Shown: piece after piece, positions 1-9,203 of the stretch | How positions within the stretch are numbered: the first letter of the stretch is position 1 | Layout: each line of letters starts with the position of its first letter | From: an uncultured Clostridia bacterium | GTDB lineage: Bacteria > Bacillota > Clostridia > TANB77 > CAG-508 | NCBI GenBank assembly: GCA_944388795.1 | Contig: CALXKD010000013.1 | Location: 1-40,136 of the forward strand | Direction of reading: 5' to 3' | DNA: 40,136 bases | Notes under the pieces: generated by a model | The model's database searches: none | What the model was told of the DNA's origin: nothing | Seen by the model: only the letters and a program-made list of their open reading frames with translations | Made by a program: the position numbers and the translations under genes

Positions 1-323
1 TCTGTTGCAAATAAGATTTTTTCCATTTCATGTTCTGGTTTTACATCTGAACAAATACCATATCCATGACTACAAATCGCATGTACTAATTCTTCACTTG
101 CATTGATTTCTTTTAGTAATTCTGGTGCTTTTTTACAATGCTCTTCTGGATATTTTTCAAAGTCAACATCATGTAATAATCCTGCGATTCCCCAAAACTC
201 TTCATCATATCCATTTTCTCTTGCAAAATATCTCATAACACTTTCTACTGTTAACGCATGTCTTAAATGGAATTCCTCCTTATTATATTTTTTCAATAAT
301 TGCATTGCATCTTTTCTTTCCAT
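1..323 (-). CDS. HD-domain hydrolase, 3' end beyond window
   Basis: The first 107 residues of a protein whose C-terminus runs off the left edge. It starts MERKDAMQLLKKYN and carries an LLHDVDFEKYPEEH segment near residues 55-68, an HD metal-binding motif of the HD phosphohydrolase superfamily, followed by HAICSHGYG, a plausible further metal-ligand histidine. The ATG is set by GGAGG seven bases upstream. It is the last visible gene of a minus-strand run that includes the PlsC-like, glycosyltransferase and dGTPase-like genes, with 36 bases to its upstream neighbour, so it is probably co-transcribed. The substrate cannot be told from sequence; such small HD proteins are usually annotated only as predicted metal-dependent phosphohydrolases. 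Confidence 0.8.
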   Translation of the reverse strand, partial: MERKDAMQLLKKYNKEEFHLRHALTVESVMRYFARENGYDEEFWGIAGLLHDVDFEKYPEEHCKKAPELLKEINASEELVHAICSHGYGICSDVKPEHEMEKILFAT

Positions 324-359
324 TTCTATTCCTCCATTTTTCATATTTTATATCATTTT

Positions 360-1136
360 TTAAATAGCCTCTTTCATTTTAGCCACAACCTCTTCTTTTA
401 ATTCTTCTATTTGTTGTCTTATATATTTATCGCTATCAGAATAAACCGGTTTTAATATTTTTAATGTCACATCTTTTTTTCTTTTAAATACTTTCCTAAT
501 TCCAGTTGGTTCTCTGAAAATAAATACACAAGGAACAACAGGAGCTTGATTTCTAACTGCCATATCAAATGCACCATTTTTAAAATTTCGTATTTTTTGA
601 CAATATGGCCATAATGATGCTTCTGGATAAATATGTACAATATTTTTTTCTTTTAATAAATTCTCAATTGCTTTTATAAAATACTTTTTGTTTTCTATAC
701 TTTTTGGTATTGGAATTGCTCTTAATAATTTTATTAACTTTCTAACAAAAGGAATTTTAAAACTTTCCTCTTGTGTTGTATAACAGATTTTTTTATCTTT
801 AAAGGCTAAACCAATCATTGCACAATCCAAAAATAGTACATGATTTGATACACTAATAGCACCCTGTTCTAAATTTTCTATATTTTCTTGTCCCTCGATT
901 TTAAAATCATAAATAATTTTCATAAGGACTTTTAATATTGGATAGGCAATACCATAATATATAAAGTCAGAACATATAGAAAATATAGAATCTTTTTTAG
1001 GTACATATTCATAATTTTCATCAATATGAAATTCACAAGGAGTCCATAAATCTATTATATTTGCATTCTCGTTTTGTTCTAAATTTTCTAATTCTTCTAT
1101 ACTTTCTATGTTTTCTATAACACCCTTCATTTTCAT
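360..1136 (-). CDS. PlsC-like 1-acyl-glycerol-3-phosphate acyltransferase family protein
   Basis: 258 residues. The acyltransferase HX4D motif is seen as NHVLFLD (about residues 98-104), and a motif III equivalent as YPEASLWPY in place of the usual FPEGTRS. This is the PlsC/LPLAT family, which acylates lysophospholipid-type acceptors at the membrane. About 60 residues precede the catalytic core and include an acidic stretch that is not part of the domain. The start has AAAGGA five bases upstream. It follows the glycosyltransferase fusion by 37 bases in the same direction, which suggests a shared role in making membrane lipid or glycolipid. The altered motif III makes the exact acceptor uncertain; it may not be the main cellular PlsC. 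Confidence 0.82.
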   Translation of the reverse strand: MKMKGVIENIESIEELENLEQNENANIIDLWTPCEFHIDENYEYVPKKDSIFSICSDFIYYGIAYPILKVLMKIIYDFKIEGQENIENLEQGAISVSNHVLFLDCAMIGLAFKDKKICYTTQEESFKIPFVRKLIKLLRAIPIPKSIENKKYFIKAIENLLKEKNIVHIYPEASLWPYCQKIRNFKNGAFDMAVRNQAPVVPCVFIFREPTGIRKVFKRKKDVTLKILKPVYSDSDKYIRQQIEELKEEVVAKMKEAI

Positions 1137-1173
1137 CCCATTCCTTTTTTCGATACTTCTTTAAAGAACTCCT

Positions 1174-3102
1174 CTATTTTTTCTGCATTTCTTTTATGAC
1201 AATATCTGCTATTTTATCACATGTATCTTTTCTAATATACGTTTCTTGATTTTGAATCATCTGATTTTGTAATGTTTGATCTTTTATTAATTTTTTTGTG
1301 CTTTCTACTACCTCTTCAATTGTATCACATTTGATTGCCATTTTTCTTTTATCAAAAAAATTTGCATTATAGTTTTCACAACCTGGTATTGGCATTGTAT
1401 GAATAAAAGGCTTTCGTAATGTTGCAATCTCTGTTGTTGTTAATCCTCCTGGTTTGCTAAGGATAATATCACTTGCTTTCATATAATAACTAATTTTATC
1501 TGTATATGGTAGTATGATTACATTTTTAGTATTTTTATATTCTTCTTTCAATGTGTTAAATAAATCTTCATTATGCCCACAAGAAACTATAAAATTTACC
1601 TGTTTCATATCTTCATGTAATTTTTTAATCATATCTGTTATATTTCCAAATCCCATACTGCCTGTTAAAATTAACACATATTTTTTATTTACATCAAACT
1701 TTAATTTTTCTTTAAATTCATTTTTATCATACATTTCTCTATATGCTTTTGCTGTTGGAATTCCAAAAGGTAATAATTTCTTTTCTGGTATTCCTTTATT
1801 TTCAAAATCTTCTTTTAATTCTTCACTTGGTATCACAAAATAATCTGGATTTGTTTCTTCCCAAAATGGAATACATACATAATCTGTTGCTACTGCCATA
1901 AATTTTATAGGATGTTCTTTTTTAATAGCTGTTAAAGATTGTGCAGCAAATAAATGTGTTGTGATGATATATTGATAATTATTATCTATAATGTATTTAT
2001 ACAATCTTTTCTTATTTAAAAAATTCAAAGCATATACTGGTGATTTTAAATTGGTTTTTTGATAAATTTCACCTAATTTATATACTACTTTAAATACTTT
2101 TCCGTTTTCTCTTGTAGAATGAATATATAATTTATTTACATTATTTCTAACTCTTTGATTGACAATATCTAAGTATTCGATAAAGTCTGTTTCAATTCCT
2201 TTATCTATTAAATCTTCTTGAATCGCTTTTGCTGCCGAGTTATGTCCTCCTCCTGTTCCACAAGATAATATGAGTACCTTTTCTTTTGCATGTTTTCGTA
2301 TTATTTTTTCTATTTTATGATAAAAACAATCTAGTCTTCCTATATATTGCTTATTCCATGGTTTGTTTCTACCAAAATAATGGATAATAACTGTGTTTCT
2401 ACAAATCCATCGTAATCCGATTTGATTTTTTGGATGATTGATATTATATGTATTTAATGTTCTTTCCCCTAAGTTATATTTTAAACTATCCACTAATTTA
2501 ATTTTATTCCCCAATATCGATACAAGTATATCTTGGTCTGGTAATAATAGTTTCTTTTCATTCTTCTCTATAAATTCTTTTACTTCCTTTTCTATATGAA
2601 TGGTTCTTAAAGCTTTTAAATTTATTAACAGAACACCTGTATTAATATATGGCTCATCTTCTTTTATATTTAATCGAATTTCATTCAATTTATGTAATAC
2701 TTTTTTGACATGTGTTGCTGCAATATAATAATTTTCTTCAAAGTCTGTTTCATATAATTCTTTTAATGGATTTATCACAATCGTATCTGCATCTAAATAA
2801 AGAATTCTATCTAAATCTTGTGGTAAATAATTACTCGCAAAAATTCTAAAATACACTTCTACAGGATATCGTTTTTCATATACAGGAAATTTATGAATTT
2901 CCTTTTCTGGTATATGAATTAAATGAATTTCAAATCGTTTTAAATCCAAGTTATTATTCATTATTTCTAAATCTTTTTCTTCTAAATCTCTATGTAACAC
3001 GTATACATCAAAACTTTCTTCTGTATTAGAATACTGAATAGAATTTAATAATATATTTACTTGTTTTACATATTTTTTATTAATGGTTATTAAAATATTC
3101 AT
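1174..3102 (-). CDS. Fusion: GT8 glycosyltransferase + MGDG synthase/UgtP-like glycosyltransferase
   Basis: 642 residues with two enzymes in one chain. Residues 1-260 are a GT8 (LgtC-like) domain: LYLDADT holds the metal-binding DxD (D104-A-D106), YINTGVLLINL lies at 152-162, and HYFGRNKPW (241-249) is the C-terminal GT8 signature. Residues 274-640 are an MGDG synthase / UgtP-type domain: CGTGGGHNSAA (281-291) and KPGGLTTTEIA (550-560), the nucleotide-sugar binding end. UgtP relatives put hexose on diacylglycerol, so the protein probably builds a two-sugar glycolipid. The ATG lies nine bases after the upstream stop, with the Shine-Dalgarno sequence inside the last codons of that gene, so translation is likely coupled. 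The acceptor is inferred from family and from the PlsC-like neighbour. Confidence 0.85.
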   Translation of the reverse strand: MNILITINKKYVKQVNILLNSIQYSNTEESFDVYVLHRDLEEKDLEIMNNNLDLKRFEIHLIHIPEKEIHKFPVYEKRYPVEVYFRIFASNYLPQDLDRILYLDADTIVINPLKELYETDFEENYYIAATHVKKVLHKLNEIRLNIKEDEPYINTGVLLINLKALRTIHIEKEVKEFIEKNEKKLLLPDQDILVSILGNKIKLVDSLKYNLGERTLNTYNINHPKNQIGLRWICRNTVIIHYFGRNKPWNKQYIGRLDCFYHKIEKIIRKHAKEKVLILSCGTGGGHNSAAKAIQEDLIDKGIETDFIEYLDIVNQRVRNNVNKLYIHSTRENGKVFKVVYKLGEIYQKTNLKSPVYALNFLNKKRLYKYIIDNNYQYIITTHLFAAQSLTAIKKEHPIKFMAVATDYVCIPFWEETNPDYFVIPSEELKEDFENKGIPEKKLLPFGIPTAKAYREMYDKNEFKEKLKFDVNKKYVLILTGSMGFGNITDMIKKLHEDMKQVNFIVSCGHNEDLFNTLKEEYKNTKNVIILPYTDKISYYMKASDIILSKPGGLTTTEIATLRKPFIHTMPIPGCENYNANFFDKRKMAIKCDTIEEVVESTKKLIKDQTLQNQMIQNQETYIRKDTCDKIADIVIKEMQKK

Positions 3103-3111
3103 AAATATCTA

Positions 3112-4953
3112 CTATTTTACCTCTCCTTGTACAGTTGTATGGTCTTTTTGTGCTTGTGATACAGTTTTCCAGTTACTTTGTATATATACTTCATCTTGTA
3201 AATCTTCTATATCTTTATACTTTCTAGTTAAAGATTCTACTTGGTCTTGTGAAACTAATTTTTCTTCTTCTAATAATTGTATAAACTCAGAATCATTTAA
3301 TGAAGCAATATATTTATCAGCCATCAATTTTGCAACTCTTATTCTCTTATCTTCATAATATTCAGGTAATTTTCCTGTAAGTACAGCTTTGTATATTGTT
3401 TCTATTTCTGATCTTCTATTTTCTTCATTATATCCTATCATATTTCCATTATTTAGTTGTCGTATATAATAAGCTATATAAGATTTTATCCTTGCATTTT
3501 TATTTGTGTAATCTAAACCTAATTCTTCTTTATCATGATATACTTTTTGGTTTAATGCATGATCTCTAGCAATATCCAATTCTTCTGCAATTGATTCTTT
3601 TAATGCCATTTTAGCACTTCTTCTTGTGAATTGTAAATCTCTTGCATCTGATTTTAGTACATATCTTATAAATCTTTTATCATTTTCGCTATATGCTCCA
3701 AATTGTTCGCTTTTTCCTGATTCATCTGCTGTTTCTGCTTTTACCGCTCCGTTTGAAGATAGCATTGTTTTTTTCAGTAGACTGTGACTCTCTCTCTCTT
3801 TTTTTAGAGTATCAATAGTTTCAGACTTTCCATCATTTTCTTGTTCGATAACATCCTCTAAATATTCCTCCATGAATATTTTTGAATACTTATCTCTTAA
3901 CTTACGAATTGCTGGTGGATAAGTTTCTTGATCTTCTTTTAAGATAACATGATTAACTGCTTTTTGATTATTTAAATTTCTTAATTCATTCATCAATGTC
4001 ATTATCTCTGGAGACATAGTAATTTTTCCTTTTGTACTATTGGCTATAACATCATTTACAAAAATTTCTTTCAATCTTTCTGCTATTTTTAAATATGATT
4101 TTTCTTTATTTGCCACATCTATTTCTACTTTGTCAATTCCTAAAGCCGTTAATATTTGAATATAATCTTCATCTAATGTATCTACAATATTTCCATCTTT
4201 ATCTCTTACCAATCCTTCTCTTAGTCCATCCACCATATCTAAAGGAATATATGAAATTTGATCTGCTAATCTCATTAAACATGCTTCTGCTGTTGCTGGT
4301 TTAATCGTTCTATCATATCCTTTTATCCCATAACATTTTAACATTTCTAATTCAAAGTCTTTTTCTTCTTTTCTGATATCTGGTATATATTCTTTTTCGG
4401 GAGTCTCTCCATTATGTGTATTGATACCATCCATAATAAGCCATAAAGCGTCTTTTATTTTTCCTAATTCTTTCGGACCAACTTCTGGATTATGTACTTT
4501 TATTTTCTCTATAATTTGTTCATATATATGCTCTGTATAAACAAGTTCTCTTGCCCCTACTGCATTATGGCATACATTTCCTAATCCATCATCTTCTTGA
4601 ATATTAGATATCCACCATTCCCCACTATGTCCTAAAAAGGTATGTCCAATATCATGATGTTTTGCCATAATTCCTACAATTTGTTCATTTAGTCCTAGTT
4701 TTTTAGCAATCTCTTTAGTAATTTTTTCTACATCTTCTTGATGTGTCTTTCTAACAGTAGTTTCTCCTGATGATCTTCTAAGACCTTTAACCATCATGGT
4801 TTCATCACAACTTTTTTTATTATATATAGTTAATACCATATCTATTTCATTTGCATACTTTTCCAATCTTTTTAATTCCAATTGTCTTTTAAATTGCTTC
4901 GTTTTATCAACTACTCTTCCTTGAAATTCTTTTATCGTATTCTTGATTTTCAT
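3112..4953 (-). CDS. dGTPase-like HD-domain protein (dNTP triphosphohydrolase family)
   Basis: 613 residues. The HD core is near the N-terminus: TVRKTHQEDV supplies H71, AKHHDIGHT supplies H100-D101, and GHSGEWW supplies H109. The string HHDIGHTFLGHSGE closely matches the HDIGHxPFGHxGE signature of dGTP triphosphohydrolases, which split dNTPs to deoxynucleoside and triphosphate. The protein is longer than Dgt of E. coli (about 500 residues), with a charged insert around residues 380-430. GGGAGAAG sets the start. It is first in the minus-strand run, behind a TGTACA-17-TATAAT promoter. Family membership is clear; the preferred nucleotide is not. Confidence 0.85.
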   Translation of the reverse strand: MKIKNTIKEFQGRVVDKTKQFKRQLELKRLEKYANEIDMVLTIYNKKSCDETMMVKGLRRSSGETTVRKTHQEDVEKITKEIAKKLGLNEQIVGIMAKHHDIGHTFLGHSGEWWISNIQEDDGLGNVCHNAVGARELVYTEHIYEQIIEKIKVHNPEVGPKELGKIKDALWLIMDGINTHNGETPEKEYIPDIRKEEKDFELEMLKCYGIKGYDRTIKPATAEACLMRLADQISYIPLDMVDGLREGLVRDKDGNIVDTLDEDYIQILTALGIDKVEIDVANKEKSYLKIAERLKEIFVNDVIANSTKGKITMSPEIMTLMNELRNLNNQKAVNHVILKEDQETYPPAIRKLRDKYSKIFMEEYLEDVIEQENDGKSETIDTLKKERESHSLLKKTMLSSNGAVKAETADESGKSEQFGAYSENDKRFIRYVLKSDARDLQFTRRSAKMALKESIAEELDIARDHALNQKVYHDKEELGLDYTNKNARIKSYIAYYIRQLNNGNMIGYNEENRRSEIETIYKAVLTGKLPEYYEDKRIRVAKLMADKYIASLNDSEFIQLLEEEKLVSQDQVESLTRKYKDIEDLQDEVYIQSNWKTVSQAQKDHTTVQGEVK

Positions 4954-4997
4954 AATCTTCTCCCTTTTCCTATATTTTCAAATTCACAACTATTAAA

Positions 4998-5026
4998 ATT
5001 ATACCATAAATCTTGAAATTTGTACA
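4998..5026 (-). promoter_or_regulatory. Sigma-A-type promoter for the dGTPase-like operon
   Basis: On the minus strand TGTACA and a perfect TATAAT are separated by 17 bases, 45 bases before the ATG of the dGTPase-like gene. It lies in the 198-base divergent gap shared with the pfkB-like gene. The -35 box is imperfect. Confidence 0.6.
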
Positions 5027-5103
5027 TATATGCCATTTTTACAGTTTTATTTCAAAATTATGTAAATTCTTGGAATATTTTCCTGTTTTATCCCAGAAAT
5101 ACT

Positions 5104-5131
5104 TGTATATTTTGCTTTTTTATAATATAAT
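5104..5131 (+). promoter_or_regulatory. Promoter for the pfkB-like/purE/purC run
   Basis: TTGTAT, 16 bases, then TATAAT; two overlapping TATAAT copies occur (5121-5126 and 5126-5131). The -10 lies about 20 bases before the ATG, so the leader would be very short and begin close to the Shine-Dalgarno sequence GGGAGG. Confidence 0.5.
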
Positions 5132-5151
5132 TTCCATGGGAGGAATGGATT

Positions 5152-6054
5152 ATGTCTAAAGTATTTATATCTCATGGAGATATTATATTAGATAATATCT
5201 ATAATGGAGATTTAGAATTAATCAAACAAGATGGTGGTGGTAGTAACTGGAATACATTGTATAACTTATCCTATCTAGGTGAAACTTGTTATGCAGTTGG
5301 TACTTGTGGTAAAGACAAAGAAGGTGATATTGCCCTTTCTTCTTTAAAAGCAGGTAATGTAAATACAGACCTTGTTCGCCGTGATGATATTTCAACTTCT
5401 ATCATGAATATTATCATCCCAAATCAAAGCGAATTAGGAGATAACAGTATTATTCATAGTTGGTACTCACCAATTACGAACAAACGCACTTTATTTTTCA
5501 GAGACAATCTTCCAATAGAATTACCAAAAGATATGTTGGAAAATGATATTTATGTTTTGTTAGACAAATTCGAAACCATTAATTTTGATTTTCTTTCAAA
5601 TCTTCAAAAGAAAAAAGTTTGCTTAGATATCGGACATGTTCGTTTCATTGAACATTTTACAAAACAATATTTAACGATGTTTTTTAAAACTGCAAATTTA
5701 ATTCAATTAAATAAAACCGTTAAACCTTTATTGTTTGAACGTTTACAAATTCAAAATGAATTTGAATTTTTTAATTTACTTGATCTAGATTTGTTAGTTG
5801 TTACAAAAGGAAAAAAAGGTGCTACCTTTATCTTTAAAGAAAACAATGAATTAAAAACGATTGATAAAGAGCCTGAAGTCATTGCAAAAGTAATTGATTC
5901 TTCAGGAGCTGGAGATGCTTTCTTTTCTTCAGTTATTCAAGGGTATGCCTATACAGATACTATTAATTCAGATTTTATTAATAAGATTTTTTCTACTGCC
6001 AATAAGGCTTCTAGAGATGTTATTAGTCAGCTTGGTAGTCGAAGAACATCTTAA
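5152..6054 (+). CDS. PfkB-family carbohydrate/nucleoside kinase
   Basis: 300 residues of the ribokinase/PfkB fold. DGGGSNWNTLYNLSYLG (27-43) is the N-terminal substrate-binding region, and DSSGAGDAF (249-257) is the PfkB signature 2 with the catalytic base D255 and the anion hole GAGD. VVTKGKKGATF is the usual ATP-site lead-in. PfkB enzymes phosphorylate sugars or nucleosides with ATP; ribose, fructose-type sugars or nucleosides are all possible. GGGAGG nine bases upstream sets the ATG. purE follows 50 bases downstream with its own AAGGAGG, so a link to purine or ribose salvage is plausible but not shown. Confidence 0.85.
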   Translation: MSKVFISHGDIILDNIYNGDLELIKQDGGGSNWNTLYNLSYLGETCYAVGTCGKDKEGDIALSSLKAGNVNTDLVRRDDISTSIMNIIIPNQSELGDNSIIHSWYSPITNKRTLFFRDNLPIELPKDMLENDIYVLLDKFETINFDFLSNLQKKKVCLDIGHVRFIEHFTKQYLTMFFKTANLIQLNKTVKPLLFERLQIQNEFEFFNLLDLDLLVVTKGKKGATFIFKENNELKTIDKEPEVIAKVIDSSGAGDAFFSSVIQGYAYTDTINSDFINKIFSTANKASRDVISQLGSRRTS

Positions 6055-6104
6055 TATATAAAATAAATTAAAATTAAAAGATCATTATTTATAAGGAGGA
6101 AAAA

Positions 6105-6632
6105 ATGAAAAATTTTGATGTTGCCATTATTATGGGAAGTGATTCTGATTTATCTATTATGAAAGATGCAGCTAAATTTTTAGAAGATATGGGAATTTCT
6201 TATGAAATGAAAATTCTTTCTGTACACAGAACACCTGAAAAAGCTATGGAATATGCTAATAGCTTAAAAGAAAATGGTGTAAAAGTTGTCATCGCTGGTG
6301 CTGGAGGTGCTGCACATTTACCTGGTGTATTTGCAGCTATGTTACCTACTGTTCCAGTCATTGGTATTCCAATTCATACAAAAACATTAGGAGGCGTTGA
6401 TTCTTTATATTCAATTGTCCAAATGCCTTCAGGAATTCCAGTTGCAACAGTTGCCATCAATGGTGCCAAAAATGCCGGAATCTTAGCAACTTCTATCTTA
6501 GCTGTTGGAAATGAAAGCATTAAAGAAAAATTAGCAGGTTATAAAAATTCTTTAAAAGATGCTGTTTCTAAAAAAGATGAAAAACTTCAAGAAATGGGAT
6601 ATGCAAATTATTTAGAAAATATGAATAAATAA
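6105..6632 (+). CDS. purE: N5-carboxyaminoimidazole ribonucleotide mutase PurE
   Basis: 175 residues. The N-terminal IIMGSDSDLSIMKDA is the nucleotide-binding start of PurE, SVHRTPEKA the conserved His-Arg motif, and GAGGAAHLPGVFAAM plus SIVQMPSGIPVATVA are the class I signatures. Class I enzymes rearrange N5-CAIR to CAIR in purine synthesis and normally partner with PurK, which makes N5-CAIR; no purK is present in this window. AAGGAGG six bases upstream sets the start. purC lies downstream on the same strand, separated by a copy of the palindromic repeat at 6639-6673. Confidence 0.95.
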   Translation: MKNFDVAIIMGSDSDLSIMKDAAKFLEDMGISYEMKILSVHRTPEKAMEYANSLKENGVKVVIAGAGGAAHLPGVFAAMLPTVPVIGIPIHTKTLGGVDSLYSIVQMPSGIPVATVAINGAKNAGILATSILAVGNESIKEKLAGYKNSLKDAVSKKDEKLQEMGYANYLENMNK

Positions 6633-6638
6633 TCAAAT

Positions 6639-6673
6639 TTGTCCAATTGGGGACGTTTCCTTTTGGACATTTT
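6639..6673 (+). repeat. Palindromic GTCCAA/GGGGAC repeat, copy 1
   Basis: A 35-base element with ends GTCCAA and TTGGAC, able to pair, and a centre GGGGACGTTTCC that pairs further through G-U pairs. It is identical over 35 bases to 13985-14019. It lies between purE and purC and would fold in their shared mRNA. It resembles REP-type dispersed palindromes seen in many genomes. Confidence 0.75.
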
Positions 6674-6710
6674 GAAAAAAGCAATAAAAATTGAAAGGAA
6701 TGTGAAAACA

Positions 6711-7562
6711 ATGAAAAAAATTAGTAGTGGTAAAGTTCGTGAAATTTATGAAGTAGATGATGACAAATTATTACTTGTTGTATCTGACAGAATTTCTGCA
6801 TTTGATTATATCTTACCAAATTTAATTCCTGATAAAGGAAAAATATTAAACCAAATCTCAAAATTCTGGTTTGATTATACAAAAGATATTGTACCAAATC
6901 ATGTTATCTCAACAGAATTAAAAGATTTTCCTGAAGAATTCCAAACACCTGAATTTGAAGGAAGAAGTATGTTAGTTAAAAAATTAAAAATGATACCAGT
7001 AGAATGTATTGTAAGAGGATATATTACAGGTTCTGGTTGGAAAAGTTATTTAAACGATGGAACTGTATGTGGTATTAAACTTCCTGAAGGATTACAAGAA
7101 GCTCAAAAATTACCTGAGCCAATCTTCACACCTACTACAAAAGCACAAGAAGGACATGATGAAAATATTTCTTTTGAAGAAGTTTGTAATTTAATCGGAA
7201 CAGATTTAGCAAATAAATTAAGAGAAAAAACAATTGAAGTATATACAAAATGTTCTGAATATGCTGCAACAAAAGGTGTGATTATTGCTGATACAAAATT
7301 TGAATTCGGACTTGATGAAAATGGTGAACTAGTTCTTGGAGATGAAGTATTAACTCCTGATTCTAGTAGATTCTGGGTTGCAAAAGACTACCAAGTTGGA
7401 ACAAGCCCAAAAAGTTTTGATAAACAATATCTTCGTGATTGGATAAAATCTAGTGGATATAATCCTGAAGGTGATACACCAATTCCAGAAGATGTCATTA
7501 TGACAACAAGACAAAGATATATGGAAGCTTATGAAATGTTAACAGGTAAAAAATATGAATAA
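6711..7562 (+). CDS. purC: SAICAR synthetase PurC
   Basis: 283 residues from MKKISSGKVREIYEV, the usual PurC N-terminus (KxxxGKxRxxY). An upstream extension is open to 6639 but it reads through the palindromic repeat, and GAAAGGAA lies before this ATG, so 6711 is the start. DRISAFDYILPN, VECIVRGYITGSGWKSY and DTKFEFGLDENGELVLGDEVLTPD (positions about 212-235) are family signatures, the last holding ATP/Mg ligands. The enzyme joins aspartate to CAIR with ATP. Transcription probably comes with purE and ends at the hairpin at 7573-7606. Confidence 0.95.
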   Translation: MKKISSGKVREIYEVDDDKLLLVVSDRISAFDYILPNLIPDKGKILNQISKFWFDYTKDIVPNHVISTELKDFPEEFQTPEFEGRSMLVKKLKMIPVECIVRGYITGSGWKSYLNDGTVCGIKLPEGLQEAQKLPEPIFTPTTKAQEGHDENISFEEVCNLIGTDLANKLREKTIEVYTKCSEYAATKGVIIADTKFEFGLDENGELVLGDEVLTPDSSRFWVAKDYQVGTSPKSFDKQYLRDWIKSSGYNPEGDTPIPEDVIMTTRQRYMEAYEMLTGKKYE

Positions 7563-7572
7563 ATATAAAAAC

Positions 7573-7606
7573 AAATCCCATTAGAATATCATTTCTAGTG
7601 GGATTT
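7573..7606. terminator. Bidirectional terminator between purC and purF
   Basis: A 14-pair stem (AAATCCCATTAGAA with TTCTAGTGGGATTT, one G-T pair) with a six-base loop, an A-rich left flank and a T-rich right flank. It sits between convergent purC and purF and can serve both. Confidence 0.85.
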
Positions 7607-7621
7607 TATTGTTGTTTATTC

Positions 7622-9046
7622 TTAAAATTTAATTTTTTCAAAACGATCTTTTTCAAGAGTTTCTGGAACTTCAATTGGATATGTTCCTGTAAAACATCCA
7701 TAACAGAAATCATTTATCTTACAATCTTTTGCAATTTCTTTTAAGCTATCCATACTTAGATATTCTAAAGAATCTGCTCCAATTTCTTTTTGAATTTCTT
7801 CTTTTGTCATTCTATTAGCAATTAAAGCCTCTTTTTTGTCTACATCTGTACCAAAATAACATACACCTACAAAGGCTGGTGATGCTACTCTGATATGTAC
7901 CTCTTTTGCCCCAGCTTCTTTTAATGTTCTGATAATTCTTGTGATGGTTGTTCCTCTTACAATAGAATCATCTACTAAAACAATTTTCTTTCCTTTTACC
8001 GTTTCTTTTAGTGGATTTAATTTCAATGCCACTAAATCTTTTCTTTTACTTTGTGCATTTTGGATAAAGGTTCTTCCAATATATTTACTCTTTGTAAATA
8101 CCATATCATATGGAATTTTTGATTCTTTCGAATATCCTAAAGCTGCATCTAATCCAGAATCTGGAACACCTGCTACAATATCTGCATCTACTGGAGCTTG
8201 CTTTGCCAAATATCTTCCAGCATTTTCTCTAAATATATGTACATTGATACCATCTATAATAGAATCTGGTCTTGCAAAATAGATATATTCAAAAATACAC
8301 ATTCCTTTTCTTTCATTTGGCATATATTTTTCACTTTTCACTTGATTATCTGTAACTACCACAATTTCTCCTGGTTCAATATCTCTTTCAAATTTTGCAC
8401 CAGTAATATCTAATGCACAACTTTCTGAAGCAAATACAATATCTTCGCCTAAATGCCCCATGCATAATGGTCTAAATCCTTGTGGATCTCTTACAGCAAT
8501 CATTTTTTGAGATGATAAAATTAGTAAAGAATATGCACCTTTTAAAATTTTCATTGTATTTTTTACAGCTTCTTCAATTGAATTGGTTTTAATTCTTTCT
8601 CTTACAATAATATGACAGATAACTTCTGTATCACTCGTTGTTGTAAAGATTGCACCTTCATCTTCTAATTCTCTTTTTAATTCTAATGCATTTGTAATAT
8701 TTCCATTGTGAACAATTGCCAAGTTTCCTTTTTTATGTCTTACAACCATTGGTTGCGCATTTTCTTTCCTACTTTCTCCAGTTGTTGAATATCTAACATG
8801 TCCTATTGCCATTTTACCTGTTGGTAATGAATTCTGAACATGTTTTGTAAATACATCAGATACTAAACCTAAATCTTTATGAAAATGAATAACACCATCT
8901 TCATTTACTGCAATTCCACAGCTTTCTTCTCCTCTATGTTGAAGCCCTGATAGACCAACACATACAGGCGTTACTACATCCTCGTTATTTTTGATTCCAT
9001 AAATTCCATAAATTCCACATTCTTCTTTTATTTTTTCTCCAAACAT
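7622..9046 (-). CDS. purF: Amidophosphoribosyltransferase PurF
   Basis: 474 residues, starting MFGEKIKEECGIYGIYG. Cys10 is the N-terminal glutaminase nucleophile after removal of a short propeptide, as in the Bacillus-type enzyme. The PRPP loop is VLVDDSIVRGTTITR (about 360-375). Four cysteines in MCIFEYI, VCYFGTD and CYGCFTG match the ligands of the 4Fe-4S cluster of the Bacillus class. A GTG two codons upstream is in frame, but GAGAG is eight bases before this ATG. It catalyses the first committed step, PRPP to phosphoribosylamine. The gene is monocistronic, with its own promoter at 9088-9116 and a terminator shared with purC. Confidence 0.95.
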   Translation of the reverse strand: MFGEKIKEECGIYGIYGIKNNEDVVTPVCVGLSGLQHRGEESCGIAVNEDGVIHFHKDLGLVSDVFTKHVQNSLPTGKMAIGHVRYSTTGESRKENAQPMVVRHKKGNLAIVHNGNITNALELKRELEDEGAIFTTTSDTEVICHIIVRERIKTNSIEEAVKNTMKILKGAYSLLILSSQKMIAVRDPQGFRPLCMGHLGEDIVFASESCALDITGAKFERDIEPGEIVVVTDNQVKSEKYMPNERKGMCIFEYIYFARPDSIIDGINVHIFRENAGRYLAKQAPVDADIVAGVPDSGLDAALGYSKESKIPYDMVFTKSKYIGRTFIQNAQSKRKDLVALKLNPLKETVKGKKIVLVDDSIVRGTTITRIIRTLKEAGAKEVHIRVASPAFVGVCYFGTDVDKKEALIANRMTKEEIQKEIGADSLEYLSMDSLKEIAKDCKINDFCYGCFTGTYPIEVPETLEKDRFEKIKF

Positions 9047-9087
9047 TTTCACTACTCTCTTTCTATTTTTGTTTATATGATAAATTT

Positions 9088-9116
9088 ATTATATCAAAAA
9101 AATCTTTTTTTGTCTT
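9088..9116 (-). promoter_or_regulatory. purF promoter
   Basis: On the minus strand AAGACA, 17 bases, TATAAT. The -10 is perfect and the -35 weak. It lies 42 bases upstream of the purF ATG. Confidence 0.5.
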
Positions 9117-9136
9117 TGTCATTTTTTTCCTTATAT

Positions 9137-9165
9137 TTGACTTTTGCTCGTGTTTTTGCTACAAT
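9137..9165 (+). promoter_or_regulatory. purN promoter
   Basis: TTGACT, 17 bases, TACAAT, each one mismatch from consensus, 38 bases before the purN start. It diverges from the purF promoter. Confidence 0.7.
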
Positions 9166-9203
9166 GCAATCAAATCTACAAATTTATATAAGGAGTTGTT
9201 TTT

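Noticed and set aside
4095-4304. Plus-strand ORFs inside minus-strand genes
   Set aside because: These and many others inside genes are antisense shadows: no ribosome sites, biased composition, and a well-supported gene opposite.
6639-6710. N-terminal extension of purC
   Set aside because: It is coded by the palindromic repeat, does not match PurC, and the proper Shine-Dalgarno sequence stands before 6711.
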